Assembly: GCF_003573695.1 (NCBI RefSeq)
Contig: NW_020621936.1
Coordinates: 10,292,001-10,356,000 of the forward strand
Source of the DNA: Papaver somniferum
Taxonomy: Eukaryota > Streptophyta > Magnoliopsida > Ranunculales > Papaveraceae
DNA length: 64,000 nt
Direction of reading: 5' to 3'
The position numbers were made by a program, and so were the translations under genes. Of the stretch, positions 58,058-64,000 are shown in pieces. How positions within the stretch are numbered: position 1 is the first letter of the stretch; the number at the start of each line of letters is the position of its first letter. The notes below the pieces were generated by a model that searched no databases, was not told the origin of the DNA, and saw only the letters and a list, made by a program, of their open reading frames with translations.

Positions 58058-59391
58058 CTGGATTCATCAACAAAAATTATTATTATTTCATTCAAGGAGA
58101 TGCCGCGATCACCTGCACGAAAGAGATATTTACATCGACTTCTTCATCAGTACTGGATTCCTGAATTGTTCGCTTGGGAACAAGTTGAAGACCGTAAATC
58201 GATGAAAAAAATGTCTTGAAAGAAATAACAAAACCTTAGTCTCGTGATCCTAATTGCACGGGCAGGAAAAAGTCATGACACAATGAGCGCTAACAACTCA
58301 CCAAAGAAACGGCTGGGGACTGCACGTTATTTTCTAACATCCTGTAGTCCTTACTTCTGGGTGCTCCGCCCCGAAGAATTTCTTCCATTTACGAGGAGTC
58401 TACATTGATTTGAAACCTCACTACATGATCATCCTTTTGTATAGTTGATGAAATAACCAGGAGTACAACTCAGTATGAAGGATCTCTCACCATCACTCAG
58501 AGGTCCCAGAAGTACCATTTCTGGAAGTTACACCCGCGGAGATGCCATCCCTGGAAACATTGTCTTTGAAAGTGTCAACATGGGAGTCAGTCATTCTTGC
58601 AAAGTGGCTGTGACAGATGCATAACATTCAACACATCATTTATACAAAGCGCAGGATTCAGCAAAACAACGAATCATGGAATAAAGATGCTCACATCAGC
58701 GTCTGCAAAATTTTTACTTTCAACTCTTACCTGTTTACGATTCCACTAACAGTACATGAGTTAATACTTCAAATCTTTCTCGATCCTTCAAACCTGCTAA
58801 GAGGAGCAAAATTCTGACATGATTTTCATAAAGCCGTGAACAACCCACGTAAATTTTTATTATGTGAACATTCACTGATCTTCAAAAATGCCATTCTACA
58901 ATTGTGAAAACTCACATATAGACATTATTTTACCATGTATAATTGTCTACTTTCAGCAGTTGTTCAAAATCAAAACATTGATTTTACAAAATATATATAT
59001 TCAACGTGAAACTCACGTAAATTTGAAAAATATATCTATATATTTTTGCTCCCTCGCACGAGTATCTGTCTTTGAAGCGCGAGTATATTTTCAAAGATTT
59101 CCGAAAGATCGAAGATAAAATTTTTCATGAAGGCTCATAAAATCTTTTTTATTACTAACAGACGCACGTCTATCAAAAAAAAAAAACTTTTCTCTCGTAC
59201 GAGCATCCACCTTTGAAACGAGAGTTTATTCCACTTTGTGAAATCTCACATATTTAAAATATAAAATTCTGGTTTTCGTGAAATCTCATAGACGAATTTT
59301 ATGTCATTAGACTTGGGTCTATTTTGTTTGTTCCTTAAACTAACGAACGAACGAGTGTCTATTCATAAAACAAGGATTTGTTTTCATTGTC
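58058..59391 (-). pseudogene. Antisense gene of E, decayed 5' part lacking the PMD core
   Basis: Going up the minus strand, the short exon ESSTDEEVD is recognisable near 58145-58171. Around 58490-58590 an acidic serine-rich remnant runs straight into LSDGERSFILSCTPGYF. In D these are separated by about 1.2 kb holding the PMD core. A second deletion removes the part equivalent to D 38370-38810. The region homologous to the D sequence before its TATA box is at about 59391-59420, but the TATA box and leader exon are missing. Confidence 0.6.
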
Positions 59392-59628
59392 CCGGCCCGC
59401 GAATCCTAACCGACCACGGACTCGTCGTCCAAACCAGCGATTCAACACCAATTTATGCTCATCAAACGACGCTCCAATCATGACATTGAATCCTTCATCA
59501 AGTCGTGGTTTGCTCATGCTCTATAAATCCGGTAACGTCTCAACTTACGACTAAGTTCAATTACTTGTACTATTATTTATGGCCGGAAAATCACCATTTA
59601 ATGCTGACTGAGGAACACAACTTTCCTC
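59392..59628. other. Element E region between antisense gene remnant and polypurine tract
   Basis: About 59392-59430 matches D 35890-35930 on the opposite strand (GGATTCGCGGGCC versus GGATTTGCGGGCC). No promoter motif is seen in the rest. Confidence 0.45.
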
Positions 59629-59646
59629 AGAAAGAATGGGACTTAA
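59629..59646 (+). other. Element E polypurine tract
   Basis: AGAAAGAATGGGACTTAA directly precedes the 3' LTR. It is weaker than the AGCAGGGGACTTAA of C and D. Confidence 0.65.
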
Positions 59647-60107
59647 TGTAGATGGTGGATTTTCGACAAGGGCTAAAATCGTAAACTCATAATTATACGA
59701 AGCTCTGATCCAGCACTCAGACGTGAGTATTGAGACACGGGTCTCTCATCGAATTCTCAACGGAAAGTACTTTCTCTCAGAGTACATGTAGATATGTAGT
59801 CTCACGACTGGACAACGGCATATCTCATGAATACTGAACACTTTCAGTGATTATTTCTATATAGTATCACGAGATGGACGGCTCCTAGACAGCTTGCTCT
59901 GCTAGTATAGAGCGATAACGTCTTCAGGAACAAACAACGAGTTTACCCTGACTATATAAAGGATATGACTTACCGACAAGCTCATACCGGGATAATTAAT
60001 GCTCCTAGAAAGCTTGCTCTGCTAGTATAAAGTCACAAAGTTAATTATTCCTAATTAATATTAATTCTGTCGTGACATTCACTACTGAATTCCCAGAAAA
60101 AACTATT

Positions 60108-60500
60108 ATTGCTCCTATTCCATGGTCGAATCCACGACTGGTCCCATGGAATGGCAATAACAATTGATCCTATTCCATGGTCGAATCCACGACTGGTCCC
60201 ATGGAATGGCAATAACAATTGCTCCTATTCCATGGTCGAATCCACGACTGGTCCCATGGAATGGCAATAACAATTGTTCTGATTCTATGATCGAATCCAC
60301 AGCTTGATCTCATAGAATAGCAATAACTATGTTATCTCATTACTCCGATTTCATGATCGAATCCACATCTGGTCTCATAAATGGTAATAGATAAATCTTA
60401 ATTACTCCGATTCTATGGTCGAATCTACGATCCCATGGAATGGTAATGCTCACTTTATTATTCTGAATTCGTAGTCGAATCCTCAGCTGATCTTATGAAT
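60108..60500. repeat. ~60-bp covarying hairpin minisatellite, E 3' LTR
   Basis: Three nearly identical ATTCCATGG/CCATGGAAT units are followed by variants ATTCTATGA/TCATAGAAT, ATTTCATGA/TCATAAAT and ATTCTATGG/CCATGGAAT, matching the order in the 5' LTR. Confidence 0.8.
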
Positions 60501-60740
60501 TAATAATAAACATCTTATTACTCAGTTTTGTGAATTATTCTCCATCGAATTCCATAATTAGTAATAAATAATCAACAACCGGGCGTCTGAGCTACCTCTA
60601 AGTAAGCCCCGATTCAAATGTTGAAGGTGTATTCAACGACGATACACTAACAGTCACCGCACGTACGAGTATTTCAAAATACAACAAAACGATGAACCTA
60701 TGCAAAATAGGGAAGAAAATAATAAATAATTAAAAATATT

Positions 60741-61584
60741 GACCAGGGTGCTGGGAGCACTTGCACACGACCGACCGTGTCGTGGTCAATCCCACGCCAG
60801 TTTTATATTTTTAATGCATTTTTATTATTTTCCATGGTTTGATGAAAATTCTCTCATTTTATCAAATCTCCTTCGTCTCGAGGATACTCTCGGTTTCATG
60901 GTATTTTCATAAATTCGTAAAAAATAATATAAAATTAAGAAAAGAAGTGTGGGGCGTGACCATTGGCCAACCGGCCATGCCTTGGTCCCAGCCGGCCCCA
61001 CACCTCACGGTTCCTCATTATTTTATTATTATTATTATTTCTCTATTTTCATGAAAAAACTCATTGATTTCATGGTATTTTTTGCACAAATCATCATATA
61101 ATAATAAAATAAAATAAAATAATAAAAACTTGTGGGACGGGGCCACTATCCGGCCTCCCATTCCCTAGCCGGTCCCACACGCCCTTTGCTTTATTATTTT
61201 ATTATTATTTATCCTATTTTTCCTTGAATTCATAAAATTCCTTGATTTTATGGTATTTCTGTCAAATTAGGAAAAATTCCCTCAAATCATCAAAAATACC
61301 TAAAAATATTAAAAAAAATTATGAAAAACTCGTGGGACCGGTCCATAGCCGACCGACCATGCCTCCATGGTCCCACACGCCCGTGTTTTATTATTATAAT
61401 ATTTTGCTTCCATGAACTCATGAAAACTCCTTCAATTCATGGAAACTCCCTAAATTCATCAAATTTCTCAAAATTCATGAATTTTTCATAAAATCATCAA
61501 ATATTATAAAATTAAGGAAAAGGCACCACGGGACCGTGGTCACGATCGGCCGACCATGCCTTGACCACGGAGGTCCCACGCCTC
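60741..61584. repeat. GC-rich hairpin modules, E 3' LTR (5 units)
   Basis: Units correspond to those at 50148-50989. The last reads GGGACCGTGGTCACGATCGG...CCACGGAGGTCCCACG. Confidence 0.7.
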
Positions 61585-62341
61585 CTCATTCCTTATTTTA
61601 TAATTATTTTTCATCATCTCATGGTGTTTTCCTCAGTTTCATCGAAACCCTAATTTTGGCATATTTTCTCGAATGGATGCTCAATTGCACGCCAGAAAAT
61701 ATCAAAATTCTCAGGACTGAGACGCGGACGCCTTGGGGACACGAGAACGCTATCTTGACCGACCAAGATTGTCTCTTTGGCTCACGGAAGCCGGTCCCAT
61801 CAATTTTCACAGTTTTGACCTAATTTGCACAATTGCTCGTATTAGGTCCAAAACTCTTCCAAACACTTTGGATTTTCATGAAGTGATCGTCAGGCGGTCA
61901 CGTGACAACCCAGGGCCGGTTTCATGACTCCATGGTCGGTCCCTCGCCTCTTCATAATTAATTAGGTTTTCTCACCTAAGGCCCAGACGAGCATTTTTGA
62001 ATAAATGATTAAGCCAACATTTAATCATTCTTCCACCAAAAAATCGTCAACTCTTCAAGAGTTCTTTGTATTTTCTCACGTGAGCATATGGACACTACAT
62101 GGTTGATCCACGGTCCCATATAGTCGCTCCCTCCTTCGTCCTATGGTTAAACTTCTGACGAACCATGAATTGATAATCAATTGATCAAATTAGGATTTCT
62201 GAATCCAAGGATCATCATTCCAGATTCCAACCTTAATAATTTTACGACGGCCTCGTGGTCATTAATTTTATTAATTATGCTCGGTTTAACGACCAGTATT
62301 CTAATGAATATTTTTTTGGTGCACTGCCAATAATCCATGAG

Positions 62342-62490
62342 ATGAGCAACACATGCTCAGACGATCAAATATTCAACAATTCATCACATGAGCAACACTT
62401 GCTCAGATGATAAATATTTTCTCAAACCAAGGAATATTGGTTCAACAATCAATATTCAACGATCCATAGAATTAGCAATACTTGCTCACT
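62342..62490. repeat. GAGCAA palindromes, E 3' LTR
   Basis: Copies match 51744-51890; the third has changed to TTAGCAATACTTGCTCA, losing one arm base. Confidence 0.6.
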
Positions 62491-63308
62491 TCATCGTAAG
62501 AATGATACCTCTGTCTCATGACATGTTCAATTCATGAGTTTCAGAACATCATGTTCGACACTCAGCAACTACATGGACTCATCGTCCCATCAAACCACGA
62601 AGTCATCAATTGACTAACAAACCACGAGACGTCAATCGTGTCACTTGGGGGGATATCACTTAGGTTTTTGGTCTGGCGGTCTACGACACGTGTGTTCAAA
62701 CACACGATTGAATGTGAGCAAGTCGTGCAATCAGTTGAAGGAAATCACGAGGTAGTGGGTGGAAAATCGACCAAGTCTCCACATGTTGAGCAACTGGTTT
62801 CAAACACGATCTCCACTTTCCCACTCCTTGATTCCATCAACTGTCACACTTCGTGGGATCATGGTGTCTAAAATTCCAGCAATGTAAATAAGTCTCTGAA
62901 TCATGATTGAAGCATCAACGGTATCATCAATCTCACGTCTGATCGACAACACGAGATCATCAACTCATCAATTGAGCAACTACTCTCAATTGAGAAATTT
63001 CAATCATTCAGAGCTTATCATATTCAGAATTCACACACCCACAATCTTTGATTACCATTGATTCCACACATTTCCCATCTTCCCTCCTACATATCAACCC
63101 ATCCTCACTTGTGACCGAATTTACTCTGGAACGGTCATTGTCTTGATTTAGGCCGGAGCACTACAGATTGATCTCTCGAATCTAAAGCACCCCCTTTGCA
63201 GCGGTGCATCTGTGTGAGGTTTAACATTTCGCTCGGTTCGAGGAGTCTCCCCCATACGGTCGTCTCCTCAATTCCTTAAAAACCAGCAAATCGTTTTCCC
63301 CATCTACA

Positions 63309-63313
63309 TGAAC
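63309..63313. repeat. Element E target-site duplication, right copy (TGAAC)
   Basis: It differs from the left copy GGAAC (49004-49008) at its first base. C's LTR resumes with ATCAATTCC, as at 26237. Confidence 0.8.
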
Positions 63314-63786
63314 ATCAATTCCAAACGTGACCGGTTATCACCTCCTCCCATTTACTCACCCATTTACCATTTCTTAATAAGACCATAGTACGTTTCACTT
63401 CGACTTGTATAAATAGGTCTTACTTATTTCCACCGAACAACAAGTTCATTCAGGAGCAATACAACACTCAGAAAACATTCGTTAGCTTTCCATCTGCTAG
63501 CTTCCTAATTTCTGATACAAGTCATGAAACAACTACTCTTCCAGAATCAACTATTCTGGTCTCAACACTTTCTTTGCGTCCTTCCCCAAAACCAACCCAT
63601 TCTCCTTCACTTTGTGACCGAAGCAAGTCTGGAACGGCCATTTCTTGGTTTTGGATGGATTTGTACAGATTGATCTCTCAAATCTAAAGTACTCCCTTGC
63701 AGTACGTTGTTTAGGTTTTAAATTCTTTTTTCACCCACACACCCGAAATTACCAAAATCAGCAGAAACCATTTTCACCCTCAAACA
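63314..63786 (+). repeat. Element C 3' LTR, third and last part
   Basis: It matches 26237-26709 of the 5' LTR, including the TATA box TATAAATA at 63408-63415, and ends TTTTCACCCTCAAACA. Confidence 0.88.
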
Positions 63787-64000
63787 ACTACATCAGCAAG
63801 ACACTCAGTTCAGCGGAGCGTAACTACACCAAGGTGGAGCATATTATATATGCCTTAATAGTGGAAACATAAAATCTAAGGATATATTTCGACGCACATA
63901 CCATCTGAGTCTTCACAAAGGCTCAGATAGGTCAAATCCTCGACAGCACGGAGAAAATTGGATGGGTGACAAAATAGAATGCCATGATTAAATAGTGCCA
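63787..64000 (+). pseudogene. pol: Element B RNase H, continuation after element C
   Basis: After the duplicated ACTAC the frame that ended in GEKPIYY at 16831 continues as ISKTLSSAERNYTKVEH and ALIVET, the standard RNase H segment of Ty3/gypsy pol (usually YYISK.L..AE.NY...E). A TAA follows at about 63870. A one-base change of frame then gives NLRIYFDAHTI, VFTKAQIGQILDSTEKIGWV and more, as expected for the rest of the domain. Downstream integrase lies outside the window. It is inactive because of the stop, the frameshift and the 47-kb insertion. Confidence 0.82.

Larger units (their letters stand above)
49009..63308 (+). mobile_element. Element E: Ty3/gypsy LTR element, decayed, with antisense gene remnant
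   Basis: E is 14.3 kb with LTRs of 3703 bp (49009-52711) and 3662 bp (59647-63308). Its order is the same as in D: gag remnant, protease remnant, antisense gene on the opposite strand, polypurine tract. Gag and protease are more decayed than in D. It is inserted in the third segment of C's 3' LTR. D and E point in opposite directions. Confidence 0.88.
59647..63308 (+). repeat. Element E 3' LTR
   Basis: It begins TGTAGATGGTGGATTTTC and ends CCCCATCTACA. It repeats the arrays of the 5' LTR: hairpin minisatellite 60108-60500, GC-rich modules 60741-61584, palindromes about 62342-62490. Confidence 0.88.
16832..63786 (+). mobile_element. Element C: non-autonomous Ty3/gypsy LTR element, host of three further insertions
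   Basis: C is bounded by ACTAC duplications and by two LTRs in the same orientation. The 5' LTR is 16832-18756 plus 25755-26709. The 3' LTR is 30848-31877, 47611-49008 and 63314-63786. With insertions removed the LTRs are about 2880 and 2901 bp and the element about 9.9 kb. The internal part (26710-30847) has only a fragment of a gag-protease frame and no RT or integrase. The primer-site leader, polypurine tract and LTR ends resemble those of D and E, so C is a relative that relied on proteins made elsewhere. Confidence 0.88.

Overview
The window is transposon-rich DNA from a flowering plant. I see no rRNA, tRNA or intact host gene. The evidence for a plant is Copia and Ty3/gypsy LTR retrotransposons with plant-type gag, protease and RT motifs, a CACTA element carrying pieces of a CIPK-like kinase and a DEAD-box helicase, and an antisense plant-mobile-domain (PMD) gene. 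The species cannot be named from this sequence. All domain names come from reading translations by eye; no searches were run.

Layout. 1-1230 is the 3' half of a Copia LTR. It meets an inverted copy of the same LTR (1231-8139), which is split by a CACTA element (3232-7661, TSD GTA). Inverted internal sequence of that Copia follows (8140-9091). Two LTRs of a related family lie head-to-tail at 9092-11313 and 11314-12552.

From about 12553 to the right edge the window is one nested set. The outermost element is a degraded Ty3/gypsy copy (B, Tat-like: gag, protease, RT, RNase H). It is cut at a codon boundary inside RNase H by a non-autonomous gypsy element (C, 16832-63786, TSD ACTAC), and B's RNase H resumes at 63787-64000. 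C has itself received three insertions. A Copia-like element (A, 18757-25749, TSD CAACG) lies in C's 5' LTR. Two related gypsy elements lie in C's 3' LTR: D (31878-47605, minus strand, TSD CCTGT/CCTGC) and E (49009-63308, plus strand, TSD GGAAC/TGAAC). For each of the three, the other C LTR still holds the uninterrupted target. With insertions removed, the two C LTRs are about 2880 and 2901 bp.

C, D and E share LTR ends (TG(T)-GATGGTGG), leader and polypurine sequence, so they form one family. D keeps a 909-codon gag-protease-pol-C-terminus frame broken only by stops, with RT, RNase H and integrase core missing. On the opposite strand, converging on that frame, D carries a multi-exon PMD gene with its own TATA box and a 5'-UTR intron. 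E has the same antisense gene with matching exons, an open 226-codon last exon, and deletions of the PMD core and promoter exon. D and E LTRs contain three kinds of hairpin array; one is a ~60-bp minisatellite whose stem arms change in a compensating way between units. The antisense gene and the covarying hairpins are the two observations most worth following.
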